Counted from the first letter of the stretch, positions 1 to 7,061 are shown. The stretch is DNA of 11,244 bases from Oscillospiraceae bacterium (GCA_003518885.1 DOXU01000258.1:1-11244), one strand, 5' to 3'. Program-made: numbers and translations. Notes: generated by a model not told the origin, from the letters alone.

Positions 1-598
1 TTCCTGTACCAGTATTGGCAGCGGTACACCAGGTGGCATTTTTATGCCCATTATCGCCATTAGTGCCCTTTCTGGCAGCCTATTTGCTTCTCTTGCTGGG
101 CACATTGGCCTTGCTTCTAGCTTAACCCCTGTCATTATCATTTGCGCTATGGCGGGCGGTTTAACTGCCTGTGTAAAGGCACCTGTCACTAGTATTGTCC
201 TCGTGATTGAGATGACCAGTAGTTTTTTACACATTTTACCGGTTGCCATTTGCACCTTTATTGCCCTTTTCCTGTCTGATCTTCTACATACTGCTCCTAT
301 CTATGAAGCCTTTCTTAACCGCTATATTCACAAAAATGGGTACACGACCACCTGTGACAAATGCGGTGAGATCATAGAACAAGTCGTAGAATATGGCTCA
401 AAAGTGGTTAACAAACACATTAAAGAGATCACCTGGCCAAAAGGCGCTCTGATCGTTGGGCTCTCTCGCGGAGACGATGAAATTATCCCCGATGGAAATA
501 CCCTCATTCTCCCCGGCGATTATCTATTAATTATGCTCCCACGCGGCAGAAGCAATGAAATCAAGCGCACGCTTCGACAATTTTGTGTGACAAAATAA
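1..598 (+). CDS. ClC-family chloride channel/transporter with C-terminal TrkA-C domain (5' end outside window)
   Basis: This is the C-terminal part (198 codons, frame starting at base 2) of a ClC chloride channel or Cl-/H+ antiporter in the cytoplasmic membrane. The first residues visible contain GSGTPGGIFMP, the second half of the ClC anion-selectivity filter (GxFxP, as GIFAP in CLC-ec1). Hydrophobic helices follow. The tyrosine in TAPIYEAF lies where the central chloride-coordinating Tyr445 of CLC-ec1 is expected. After the membrane part come a short linker with a CxxC pair (CDKCG) and a roughly 65-residue domain (VVNKHIKEI... to ...GDYLLIMLPRG) of TrkA-C/RCK_C type, usually a ligand-binding regulatory domain. 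The proton-glutamate region lies outside the window, so channel and antiporter cannot be told apart. The gene converges on the sugar operon and ends at a shared terminator. Confidence 0.92.
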   Translation, partial: SCTSIGSGTPGGIFMPIIAISALSGSLFASLAGHIGLASSLTPVIIICAMAGGLTACVKAPVTSIVLVIEMTSSFLHILPVAICTFIALFLSDLLHTAPIYEAFLNRYIHKNGYTTTCDKCGEIIEQVVEYGSKVVNKHIKEITWPKGALIVGLSRGDDEIIPDGNTLILPGDYLLIMLPRGRSNEIKRTLRQFCVTK

Positions 599-601
599 AA
601 G

Positions 602-639
602 AAACAGGGAGCACTTTTAATAGAAAGTGCTCCCTGTTT
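602..639. terminator. Bidirectional intrinsic terminator between convergent genes
   Basis: A perfect 16-bp inverted repeat (602-617 with 624-639) surrounds a 6-base loop. It has a GC-rich core (CAGGGAGCAC) and ends in A3 and T3 flanks that continue as a T-rich stretch on the plus strand (637-650). It lies 4 bases after the ClC stop and 14 bases beyond the epimerase stop, so it can end both transcripts. Confidence 0.9.
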
Positions 640-652
640 TTCTTTGTTCTTT

Positions 653-1741
653 TTATGATTCTTTTAACGTGGACAGCAGTCCCACAATTTTTTCTGCAGC
701 GTGCCCATTTCCATATAAAGGCGGATGCTTTTGGGCTGGCCTAGCTTGTGCAAATTTTTGGAGTAAATCCTTTTTATTTGCCTGTGCAAGGCGGTTCCAG
801 CCCTCCTCAATGGTTTCAACCCATTCCGTCTCTTCTCGAACGGTAACGCAAGGCACATTAAGCAAGTACGCTTCCTTTTGCAGACCACCGGAATCGGTAA
901 TGATCGTCCGCGCATGCCCGGCCAACCACAACATTTGCAAATATCCAACTGGTTGAATAAATCGAATATTACGATAGATCTGCTGCTCCATCAAGTGAGC
1001 GACCAATGTTTTTGTGCGTGGATGCACAGGGAAAATCACAGGATAAGGCAACTCTTCAAAGGCCGCTAAAATCTGCATCAGATTTTGTTCGCCCGCCGTG
1101 TTTTCCGCACGATGAATGGTCGCCAATACCCAATCTTTTTGAATGCAAGGGCCTTGTTCAAAAAGATTTTCAAGTTGATCCCAGGGCGATCCATTCTTTT
1201 CTGCCAGCTCTTTGTAAAAATACAAAGCATCACACATTACATCGCCAACCAAATGAACGCCCTGGGTAATTCCTTCATGTTGCAAATGCATACCAGCTGT
1301 TTTGGTCGGTGTAAACAATAATGTGGAAAGATGGTCTGTAAGAACTCGATTCTGTTCTTCCGGCATTTTTCGATTAAAAGAACGTAAACCGGCTTCTACA
1401 TGGGCCACCGGAATACAAAGTTTAGCAGCAGCCAAAGCAGCCGCTAGTGTGGAATTGGTATCCCCGTAAACCAATACCCCATCTGGTTTTTCTTTTAATA
1501 AGACTGCCTCAATCTTTTCCAACATTTCACCGGTTTGTTTGCCGTGTGTGCCAGAACCTACCCCAAGTGCATAATCCGGATGCGCAATCTGAAGTTCTGT
1601 AAAGAATACAGCTGACATATTGGCATCATAATGTTGCCCGGTATGGACTAAAATTTCCGTATGCGCTTTTCGTAAAACACGAGAAACGGCCGCTGCTTTA
1701 ATAAACTGCGGCCTTGCTCCTACAACCGTGACGATCTTCAT
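653..1741 (-). CDS. wecB: Non-hydrolysing UDP-N-acetylglucosamine 2-epimerase family protein (WecB/WbpI-like)
   Basis: A 362-residue cytoplasmic GT-B-fold epimerase that inverts C2 of a UDP-HexNAc (GlcNAc to ManNAc) or of a UDP-di-N-acetylated uronic acid. Family motifs seen: GARPQFIKA at 8-16, HTGQHYDANMS at 33-43, GDTNST at 93-98, HVEAGLRS at 114-121, PEEQNR at 127-132, IHRAEN at 209-214, HPR at 240-242 and TDSGGLQKEA at 282-291. D94, E116, the PEE glutamates and H210 match the residues important in E. coli WecB. The C-terminal ETEWVE (304-309) with DANMS near the N-terminus resembles the WbpI branch (UDP-2,3-diacetamido-glucuronate 2-epimerase) more than classical WecB, as far as I can tell by eye. 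The ATG follows an AGGAG site and lies 4 bases after the acyltransferase stop. It is the last gene of the operon. Confidence 0.9.
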   Translation of the reverse strand: MKIVTVVGARPQFIKAAAVSRVLRKAHTEILVHTGQHYDANMSAVFFTELQIAHPDYALGVGSGTHGKQTGEMLEKIEAVLLKEKPDGVLVYGDTNSTLAAALAAAKLCIPVAHVEAGLRSFNRKMPEEQNRVLTDHLSTLLFTPTKTAGMHLQHEGITQGVHLVGDVMCDALYFYKELAEKNGSPWDQLENLFEQGPCIQKDWVLATIHRAENTAGEQNLMQILAAFEELPYPVIFPVHPRTKTLVAHLMEQQIYRNIRFIQPVGYLQMLWLAGHARTIITDSGGLQKEAYLLNVPCVTVREETEWVETIEEGWNRLAQANKKDLLQKFAQARPAQKHPPLYGNGHAAEKIVGLLSTLKES

Positions 1742-1745
1742 CTTG

Positions 1746-2504
1746 TCACTCCTGATTTTCTAATAGCTGTTCTTCCGGCACTGAACGCAGTGGCTTTGCC
1801 GGATTTCCTGCTACAATTGTCTTTTCTGTAATATCGTGTGTAACAACGCTACCAGCAGCAGCAAAGCCATCCATTTCTACTGTACGACCAGGCAAAAGTA
1901 CTGCTCCAGCACCAATCCGACCACCATTTTCAACCGTTATCCCTTTGAATGCTTGAAAACGTGCTTTGGTCCTTCCTGCAAATGCATCATTTGAAGTAAC
2001 CACCCCTGGTGCAATAAAACAATCATTTTTTAACACAGAATGGGCGGTAAGATAAGCACCCGCTTCCACTTTACAACGCCTGCCTATCGTCACAGAGTTT
2101 TCTACCGTAACACCACGCCCAATAATGGTTTGCACGCCTATTTTAACTTTTTCTCGTACGCTAGCATTGTCTGCTACCAGTACTTGTTTCTCCAGCTTAA
2201 CTCCAGCATAAACGATCGCACCTGTACCAATAATGCACGCATCTGCAATTTGTGCGGCGCACTGTGCCTCCGTTGTCGTTGTGGCGCTACGCGCTGCTTT
2301 AAACGGCTGCTTTCCTATGCAAGCGAAATCATCAATACGCACACCATCCCCGAGCCGTGTACCAGCATGCACAACAACATGGTGCCCAATGACACAGTTT
2401 TTCCCTATTTGCACATTCTTTTCGATAACGCAGTAAGCGCCAATTATTGTACCATCCCCAATAATTGCCTCCTCACTAATCGTTTTCTCAAAGCCTTTCG
2501 ACAT
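1746..2504 (-). CDS. Left-handed beta-helix (hexapeptide-repeat) N-acyltransferase of sugar-nucleotide biosynthesis
   Basis: A 252-residue protein built from hexapeptide repeats ([IV]-G-x4) in two blocks, about 12-65 and 88-235. A non-repeat loop (IGKQPFKAARSATTT, 63-77) separates them. Such proteins form trimeric left-handed beta-helices that acylate amino sugars using acetyl-CoA or acyl-ACP. FKGITVENGGRIGAGA (187-202) and the terminal VAGNPAK...VPEEQLLENQ are typical of acetyltransferases in surface-polysaccharide clusters (WbpD/WbbJ/PglD-like in fold). The acceptor is not readable from sequence. Next to WbpA-like and WbpI-like genes, an amino group on a UDP-uronic acid is a reasonable guess. 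The ATG at 2504 has GGAGG with a 6-base spacer and overlaps the dehydrogenase end by 17 bases. A longer open frame to 2699 exists, but the added part does not resemble the family and runs antiparallel-frame through the dehydrogenase gene. Confidence 0.88.
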   Translation of the reverse strand: MSKGFEKTISEEAIIGDGTIIGAYCVIEKNVQIGKNCVIGHHVVVHAGTRLGDGVRIDDFACIGKQPFKAARSATTTTEAQCAAQIADACIIGTGAIVYAGVKLEKQVLVADNASVREKVKIGVQTIIGRGVTVENSVTIGRRCKVEAGAYLTAHSVLKNDCFIAPGVVTSNDAFAGRTKARFQAFKGITVENGGRIGAGAVLLPGRTVEMDGFAAAGSVVTHDITEKTIVAGNPAKPLRSVPEEQLLENQE

Positions 2505-3795
2505 GAGAAGCCTCCAGCCCTTTGGTTGCTCCACGTGTATCGAAAACTGCACGAGCATATTTTGCGATAAAATCACGATCATAGGCACTATGATTAGTTG
2601 TAATGACGACTGCATCCGCTGCTTGCAAGGCTTTTTCATCCACCGGAATGGATGTGTAAATTTTTCCGTTCTGGTCAAAGGAAGGAATAAAAGGATCATT
2701 GTAAACGATCTGGGCCCCTTCTTTTTCCAACAACGAGATAATCTTCAGTACCGGTGATTCACGCAAATCATCAATATCGGGTTTATAGGCCACTCCCAAC
2801 AAAAAGATTCGGCTACCATTCAGCGGTTTCTTTTGGTGATTCAAAATCTTAGAGATTCGTCCAATAATATATTCCGGCATGCCATTATTAATTTCACCCG
2901 CAATTTCAATTAAACGCGTGTGGTAATTATAGGCACGTGCTTTCCATGTCAGATAAAATGGATCCAAGGGAATGCAATGTCCCCCCAGCCCAGGACCAGG
3001 ATAGAAGGCCATATAACCATACGGTTTTGTTTTGGCTGCATCAATCACTTCCCATACGGGAATGCCCATGCGGTCGCACAAAATCGCCATTTCATTTGCC
3101 AAGGCAATGTTAATATTCCGAAAGGTGTTTTCAAGAATTTTTTCCATCTCTGCCACTTTAGGGCTAGAGACACGACAAACTCCGCCTTCCAAAATATTAT
3201 CATAAAATGACGCCGCTAAATCCGTGCAAGCTGGCGTAACTCCACCTACTACCTTAGGTGTGTTTTTTGTTTTGTATTGTTTATTGCCAGGGTCCACACG
3301 CTCAGGTGAGAAGGCAAGAAAAACATCTTTTCCTACTGTCAGCCCCTTGGCCTCCAGTAGAGGCTGGATAATTTCCTCCGTTGTTCCAGGATAAGTTGTA
3401 CTTTCCAAAATAACTAACATGCCTGGATGAGCAAATTGTGCAATCGATTCTGCAGAGGCACGCACATAACTAATATCTGGTTGTTGATAAACATCCAACG
3501 GTGTAGGAACACAGATCGAGACACAATCGCAATCACGCAAACCAGTATAATTCGTTGTCCCACGCAAACGGCCTGCTTTAACTAAATCTGCCAGATCTTT
3601 ATCGACCACATCGCCAATATAATTGTGTCCGCTGTTCAGCCAATCTGTCTTTTTTTGTTGAACATCAAACCCCGTAGTATCGTATCCGGCTCGTGCTGCC
3701 TCCACTGAAAGTGGCAATCCAACATAGCCAATGCCAATAATACCAATTTTAGCTGTCCGCTCTTTAATTGCTTGTTTTAGGCGCTCGTATTCCAA
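2488..3795 (-). CDS. Nucleotide-sugar 6-dehydrogenase, WbpA-like UDP-N-acetyl-hexosamine dehydrogenase
   Basis: A 435-residue NAD-dependent UDP-glucose/UDP-mannuronic acid dehydrogenase family enzyme, which oxidises C6 of a UDP-hexose or UDP-HexNAc to a carboxylate in two steps. The Rossmann motif GIGYVGLP is at 21-28, ESTTYPGTT at 131-139 and SPERVDPGN at 163-171. The conserved K219/N223 helix follows, the catalytic cysteine is C274 in GLGGHCIPLDPFYL, and the C-terminal UDP-binding domain has YKPDIDDLRESP from 337. The GGHCIPLDPFYLTWKA form resembles WbpA (UDP-GlcNAc 6-dehydrogenase) more than WecC or UDP-glucose dehydrogenases. The start is TTG, supported by a near-perfect AAAGGAGG (3803-3810) with a 7-base spacer and by no better ATG nearby. 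It overlaps the preceding dehydratase gene by 19 bases, suggesting coupled translation. Confidence 0.93.
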   Translation of the reverse strand: MEYERLKQAIKERTAKIGIIGIGYVGLPLSVEAARAGYDTTGFDVQQKKTDWLNSGHNYIGDVVDKDLADLVKAGRLRGTTNYTGLRDCDCVSICVPTPLDVYQQPDISYVRASAESIAQFAHPGMLVILESTTYPGTTEEIIQPLLEAKGLTVGKDVFLAFSPERVDPGNKQYKTKNTPKVVGGVTPACTDLAASFYDNILEGGVCRVSSPKVAEMEKILENTFRNINIALANEMAILCDRMGIPVWEVIDAAKTKPYGYMAFYPGPGLGGHCIPLDPFYLTWKARAYNYHTRLIEIAGEINNGMPEYIIGRISKILNHQKKPLNGSRIFLLGVAYKPDIDDLRESPVLKIISLLEKEGAQIVYNDPFIPSFDQNGKIYTSIPVDEKALQAADAVVITTNHSAYDRDFIAKYARAVFDTRGATKGLEASHVERL

Positions 3796-5684
3796 GACGA
3801 GGCCTCCTTTCCATAAGGATCACATGGAAACTTTGAATGATGAAATGTAGGAACCAATGTCCGCACACATTCAAACGCACCCATCTCATCCCGATCCTGC
3901 AAATGTTTCCAAAGGATATCCAGCAGTTCACGCAGATGCTCTTCTGTGTTGCCCAGCGATTTACAAATATAAATTTTATTGTTTGAAGTTTTGGTAACGT
4001 CTTCGTTAGCTAAGCTAATTTCCTCAAATAATTTTTCACCTGGCCGAAGGCCTGTAAAGATAATTTGAATATCCTTTTCTGGTTCGTATCCAGATAAACG
4101 AATCAAGTCACAAGCCAAATCATAAATTAAGACCGGTCTACCCATATCTAAAACAAAAATCTCACCGCCGTGCGCCATTGCACCGGCTTCCATAACCAAT
4201 TGCACTGCCTCTGGAATGGTCATAAAATACCGACGCATTTCGGGGTGAGTAACCGTAACGGGCCCTCCGTTTTCAATTTGTTTTTTAAAGAAAGGAACGA
4301 CACTCCCACTGCTTCCTAACACATTGCCAAACCGCACAGCAGCCAGATCCGTCCCTTTCTGATGACTTAACATCCGAATACACATCTCGGCAATCCGCTT
4401 GGAGGCACCCATAATGTTAGCGGGATTCACCGCTTTATCTGTGGAAATAAGGATGAATTTTTCTGCCTTGGCTGCAATAGCTGCCCTCGCGACATTCAAT
4501 GTCCCAAAAACATTGTTTTTTAGTGCTTCACATGGATTGTATTCCATCATAGGAACATGTTTATGAGCCGCCGCATGAAAAATAACTTGCGGATGATATA
4601 AATCGAAAACTTCCTGCAGTCTGCCGACATCCCTTATAGAACCCAAAAGCAAGCGATATCGACTACGCGGATATTTTTTCAGTAATTCATTGTTGATAGC
4701 ATAAAGCCCGTTTTCGAAGATATCAAAAATAAGCAACTCTTTGGCACCAAAATCCAGTACCTGTCTACAAATTTCCGAACCAATGGAGCCTGCTCCACCC
4801 GTTACCAAGACGGTCTTGCCCTTTACGAACGCATTGACCGCCTCCATATTCAAATGAACAGAATCTCTCTTCAATAAGTCTTCCAAATTCAAATCCGAAA
4901 CATTCGTGCCACTTAAGGAAGATTCATTAACATCATCAATCCCACCATAGCGTTTTAATTGACAATGTAACCGATGACAATCCATCAGCAATTTTTTGAC
5001 CAAGTCGTGATCTTCCCCATCGGGCCTAAAGGCCAAAATCACTTCTCCGATATTATAGGTATGAACAATTTCATCCAGCTTGTCCCGACCGCCAACCACT
5101 TGCAGGCCGCCCGCTTTTTTTCCCCACATGTTCTGATTGTCGTCCATAAAACAAACAGGCAAACGTTTATCCTCAGGATTATTAACCAATCGACGCCAAA
5201 GATTCACACCTGCTTCTCCCGCGCCATAGATTAACACACGATTCATCCCATTACGCATCCGAAGAGTCCGGATGCGCATTTGCGCCCAAGTGGCAGCTCG
5301 CACAGATACACGTATCGCTAGGATTAAAAATAACTCCAAAATAGCAATTAAAATCAAGATTTCATAAGAGATAAATTGAAAAATCGCCGCGAATAAGAGC
5401 AAAATAACCGTGGAAGTCGCAATAGAACCAATCTGTCGAAGATATTCGGGCAGGCCGGATCGGCTCCAAACGTCACGATAACAGCGGAACAATACATTGC
5501 AAAGCAGGAGAACTACAATGGCAAGCAAAACAAACTCCGCCCGGGACACGTAAAAATTAGCTTTTAGGGCTGCATTGGAAAAACCAAATCGCAACCCCAA
5601 TCCAATGACGACAGCAGTTGTCACCGCCGCCATATCCCACACCACATAAATGATTGTGGAAATCAATTTCTGAACCATGCGCAT
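3777..5684 (-). CDS. Membrane-anchored nucleotide-sugar 4,6-dehydratase (PglF/WbpM/CapD-like)
   Basis: A 635-residue enzyme with an N-terminal region of about four transmembrane helices (roughly 8-30, 48-66, 86-104, 106-125). A first Rossmann-like domain begins with IYGAGEAG (152-159), and a C-terminal extended SDR/Polysacc_synt_2 domain begins with TGGAGSIGSE (295-304). This family removes water from UDP-GlcNAc to give a 4-keto-6-deoxy sugar, first step to sugars such as bacillosamine or QuiNAc/FucNAc. The active site reads STDKAVNPANIMGASK (414-429). T415, D416 and K417 match the PglF triplet, and M425 stands where ordinary SDRs have tyrosine, as in PglF/WbpM. K429 is the SDR lysine. The ATG lies 9 bases after AGGTGAG. 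It is the first gene of the operon, behind a consensus promoter and a leader terminator. The exact product stereochemistry (5-inverting or retaining) is not decided here. Confidence 0.92.
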   Translation of the reverse strand: MRMVQKLISTIIYVVWDMAAVTTAVVIGLGLRFGFSNAALKANFYVSRAEFVLLAIVVLLLCNVLFRCYRDVWSRSGLPEYLRQIGSIATSTVILLLFAAIFQFISYEILILIAILELFLILAIRVSVRAATWAQMRIRTLRMRNGMNRVLIYGAGEAGVNLWRRLVNNPEDKRLPVCFMDDNQNMWGKKAGGLQVVGGRDKLDEIVHTYNIGEVILAFRPDGEDHDLVKKLLMDCHRLHCQLKRYGGIDDVNESSLSGTNVSDLNLEDLLKRDSVHLNMEAVNAFVKGKTVLVTGGAGSIGSEICRQVLDFGAKELLIFDIFENGLYAINNELLKKYPRSRYRLLLGSIRDVGRLQEVFDLYHPQVIFHAAAHKHVPMMEYNPCEALKNNVFGTLNVARAAIAAKAEKFILISTDKAVNPANIMGASKRIAEMCIRMLSHQKGTDLAAVRFGNVLGSSGSVVPFFKKQIENGGPVTVTHPEMRRYFMTIPEAVQLVMEAGAMAHGGEIFVLDMGRPVLIYDLACDLIRLSGYEPEKDIQIIFTGLRPGEKLFEEISLANEDVTKTSNNKIYICKSLGNTEEHLRELLDILWKHLQDRDEMGAFECVRTLVPTFHHSKFPCDPYGKEASSWNTSA

Positions 5685-5700
5685 AAAAACGCTCTCACCT

Positions 5701-5732
5701 TTTTTAAAAATACCCGGCTAAACTGCCGGGTA
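5701..5732 (-). terminator. Leader intrinsic terminator (candidate attenuator) in front of the sugar operon
   Basis: On the minus strand an 8-bp perfect GC-rich stem (5725-5732 with 5711-5718; TACCCGGC/GCCGGGTA) with a 6-base loop is followed at once by five U residues. The ribosome binding site of the dehydratase gene starts only a few bases later. It lies between the promoter (5810-5838) and the first gene, so transcription must pass it for the operon to be expressed. Confidence 0.7.
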
Positions 5733-5809
5733 AAGACAACGACATCTAAAAACGTGTCTATATCTGACGGCAAAAAATAAGACGTCGTATTTTGCGAAAA
5801 CTAAATTTT

Positions 5810-5838
5810 ATTATACGGAAGCACATGCATTTTGTCAA
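5810..5838 (-). promoter_or_regulatory. Perfect-consensus sigma-A promoter of the polysaccharide operon
   Basis: On the minus strand, TTGACA (5833-5838) is separated by exactly 17 bases from TATAAT (5810-5815): both hexamers and the spacing are the housekeeping consensus. Transcription should start near 5803, giving a leader of about 120 bases before the dehydratase ATG. A 9-bp helix with one G-U pair (ACGACGTCT / AGATGTCGT on the RNA) can form ahead of the leader terminator. Confidence 0.9.
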
Positions 5839-5865
5839 TCAGACCCCAAGATGAATTCGTCCAAA

Positions 5866-5905
5866 ATGCCCGGGCAGAAAAGCCGAAACTTTTCCATCCG
5901 GGCAT
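5866..5905 (-). terminator. Compound-hairpin terminator after bofA
   Basis: An outer 8-bp stem (5866-5873 with 5898-5905, ATGCCCGG/CCGGGCAT) and an inner 6-bp stem (5877-5882 with 5889-5894, GAAAAG/CTTTTC) are separated by a small internal loop. On the minus strand the arm is followed by a short T run (GGGCATTTTGG). It lies 21 bases after the bofA stop and just upstream of the next operon's promoter, so it insulates the two units. The U-tract is weak. Confidence 0.65.
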
Positions 5906-5926
5906 CCATGTTCTAACTGCTTCTTC

Positions 5927-6211
5927 TCATAAATGCAGGCAAACACGTAAGATAAGTAGCCCAGCAACTCCGGGAAAACCCAGAATAACCGCAATCCCCG
6001 TTGCCCATAAATTTATTCCCACGCCAATGCCCATAAAAGTGCTTAACGCATTCACACCCCATAGTGCAAAACAACCGATTCCCCCACTCAGGGCCCATTT
6101 CCCCAGTAAGCGCGGATTTCGAAAAAGCAGAATCAGCAGAAAAACGATAAATGCAAAAGCTCCAAATAGTAAGTATTCCCCTATTCCATTCGAGCTTAGG
6201 GTCGCAAGCAT
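5927..6211 (-). CDS. bofA: Pro-sigma-K processing inhibitor BofA family protein
   Basis: A 94-residue integral membrane protein with about three hydrophobic segments (12-30, 38-58, 68-90), close to B. subtilis BofA in length (87). The family signature is clear in the second half: a GVN motif at 52-54, GIGVGIN at 61-67 and GFPGVAGLLIL at 78-88. In B. subtilis BofA sits in the mother-cell-derived membrane around the forespore. There it holds the SpoIVFB protease inactive until a forespore signal arrives, so sigma-K is released on time. The ATG at 6211 has an ideal AAGGAGG with an 8-base spacer. An upstream in-frame TTG (6238) would place the start before that site. It lies 34 bases after the yaaL-like gene, the same order as yaaL-bofA in B. 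subtilis. Confidence 0.85.
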   Translation of the reverse strand: MLATLSSNGIGEYLLFGAFAFIVFLLILLFRNPRLLGKWALSGGIGCFALWGVNALSTFMGIGVGINLWATGIAVILGFPGVAGLLILRVCLHL

Positions 6212-6245
6212 CTGATTGTCCTCCTTTTTTAAACTCAAGTAGGAA

Positions 6246-6524
6246 TTATATCCTTTGTAAACTCCTTACCCGTTCTTTACGAACTCCCTGCCGTTTTGCC
6301 TCACGTGTCAGATAGCGATTCCTAGCGGTTAATGCTTGCATTTGGTAAATACACTCTTCTAAAAGATCTGGATCATTTTGTTGATCAAATCGTGAGGAGA
6401 CAACTTCAAATTTCCTTTTTACCTTATCCATTTCCTCCAAAAGGGGTTCCCCTCTATTTGGCTCCGGGACAATACGCCGCCAACGAGACGCCATTTCCAA
6501 AAATTCAGCAACCAAACTTTCCAT
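6246..6524 (-). CDS. yaaL: YaaL-like DUF2508 protein
   Basis: A 92-residue soluble, charged, probably helical protein of unknown function. The DUF2508 core is recognisable: LLEEMDKVKRKFE (28-40), then FDQQNDPDLLEECIYQMQAL (46-65), and the RYLTREAKRQG block (70-80). In B. subtilis yaaL (about 74 aa) stands directly before bofA, as here. I chose the ATG at 6524 because AAAAGGAG precedes it with a 7-base spacer and the product then has the family's usual size. The frame stays open upstream. A GTG at 6671 with GGAGG only 4 bases away would add 49 residues that do not resemble the family. An even earlier TTG at 6731 lies inside a terminator stem. Confidence 0.75.
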   Translation of the reverse strand: MESLVAEFLEMASRWRRIVPEPNRGEPLLEEMDKVKRKFEVVSSRFDQQNDPDLLEECIYQMQALTARNRYLTREAKRQGVRKERVRSLQRI

Positions 6525-6728
6525 GTCCATACTCCTTTTCCACTCTTTCAATTTGTTTACAACACCCAACCATATCAAATTGGCCCAATTTCTTTCTTCC
6601 ATCGTCAGCTTAAACGCTCCTTTCTCTTTTCCCTCTTCCGTTCCGTTTTCCACCATCCTATTTATATGCACATTTCCTCCATAGGTTGCCTGTCCATCTT
6701 TAAAATTTGCAAACAAAACCGCAAAAGA

Positions 6729-6784
6729 CAAAATGCCCTGTATCCGACGACTGTATAACAGTCAAAAAGATACAGGGCATTTTG
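6729..6784 (-). terminator. Terminator after spoIIID
   Basis: A perfect 16-bp stem (6729-6744 with 6769-6784, containing AAAATGCCCTGTATC and its complement) encloses a second hairpin (GACTGT/ACAGTC, 6749-6763). On the minus strand it is followed by a T-rich stretch (TTTTGTCTTTTG). It begins 26 bases after the spoIIID stop and separates this gene from yaaL-bofA. Confidence 0.85.
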
Positions 6785-6809
6785 CCTTAATGGAATAAGT
6801 ACATGTACA

Positions 6810-7061
6810 TCATTCCTCGTGGCGATATTTACGTCGTGTTGCCATTCCGCCGCGAATATGCCGTTGAGCCTTATTAATTTCTAAAATCTGCTTAACTTCT
6901 ATATAAAGCTGAGGGTTCAGCTTCTTTAAACGTTCTGACACATCTTTATGTACAGTTGACTTGCTGATTCCAAATTCTTTAGCAGCGCTACGTACCGTTG
7001 ACCGATGAGCGATGATATATTCACCTAACTCCACGGCACGCTCCTCCACAATGCCCTTCAC
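6810..7061 (-). CDS. spoIIID: Stage III sporulation transcriptional regulator SpoIIID
   Basis: An 83-residue DNA-binding protein. SpoIIID activates and represses mother-cell genes of the sigma-E regulon and, in B. subtilis, switches on sigK. The helix-turn-helix runs from about 22 to 42 (TVRSAAKEFGISKSTVHKDV), the signature of this family. After it come SERLKKLNPQLYIEVKQILE and the conserved basic tail HIRGGMATRRKY (69-80), known in B. subtilis to help bind DNA. The start is the GTG at 7061, preceded by GAGGGGG with a 7-base spacer, which gives the usual family length (80-93). An in-frame TTG at 7106 would add 15 residues but overlaps the proposed sigma-E -10 element. The gene stands alone between its own promoter and terminator. 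Confidence 0.93.
   Translation of the reverse strand: MKGIVEERAVELGEYIIAHRSTVRSAAKEFGISKSTVHKDVSERLKKLNPQLYIEVKQILEINKAQRHIRGGMATRRKYRHEE

Noticed and set aside
2505..2699. N-terminal extension of the acyltransferase frame to 2699
   Set aside because: It lies inside the dehydrogenase coding sequence, does not resemble hexapeptide-repeat proteins, and the ATG at 2504 has a good GGAGG site and a family-like start.
5832..6215. Plus-strand open frame opposite bofA
   Set aside because: It covers the operon promoter, the bofA terminator and bofA itself on the other strand; its low-complexity basic product looks like a shadow frame.
6672..6731. TTG start of the yaaL-like gene at 6731
   Set aside because: The codon lies within the stem of the spoIIID terminator and has no ribosome binding site.
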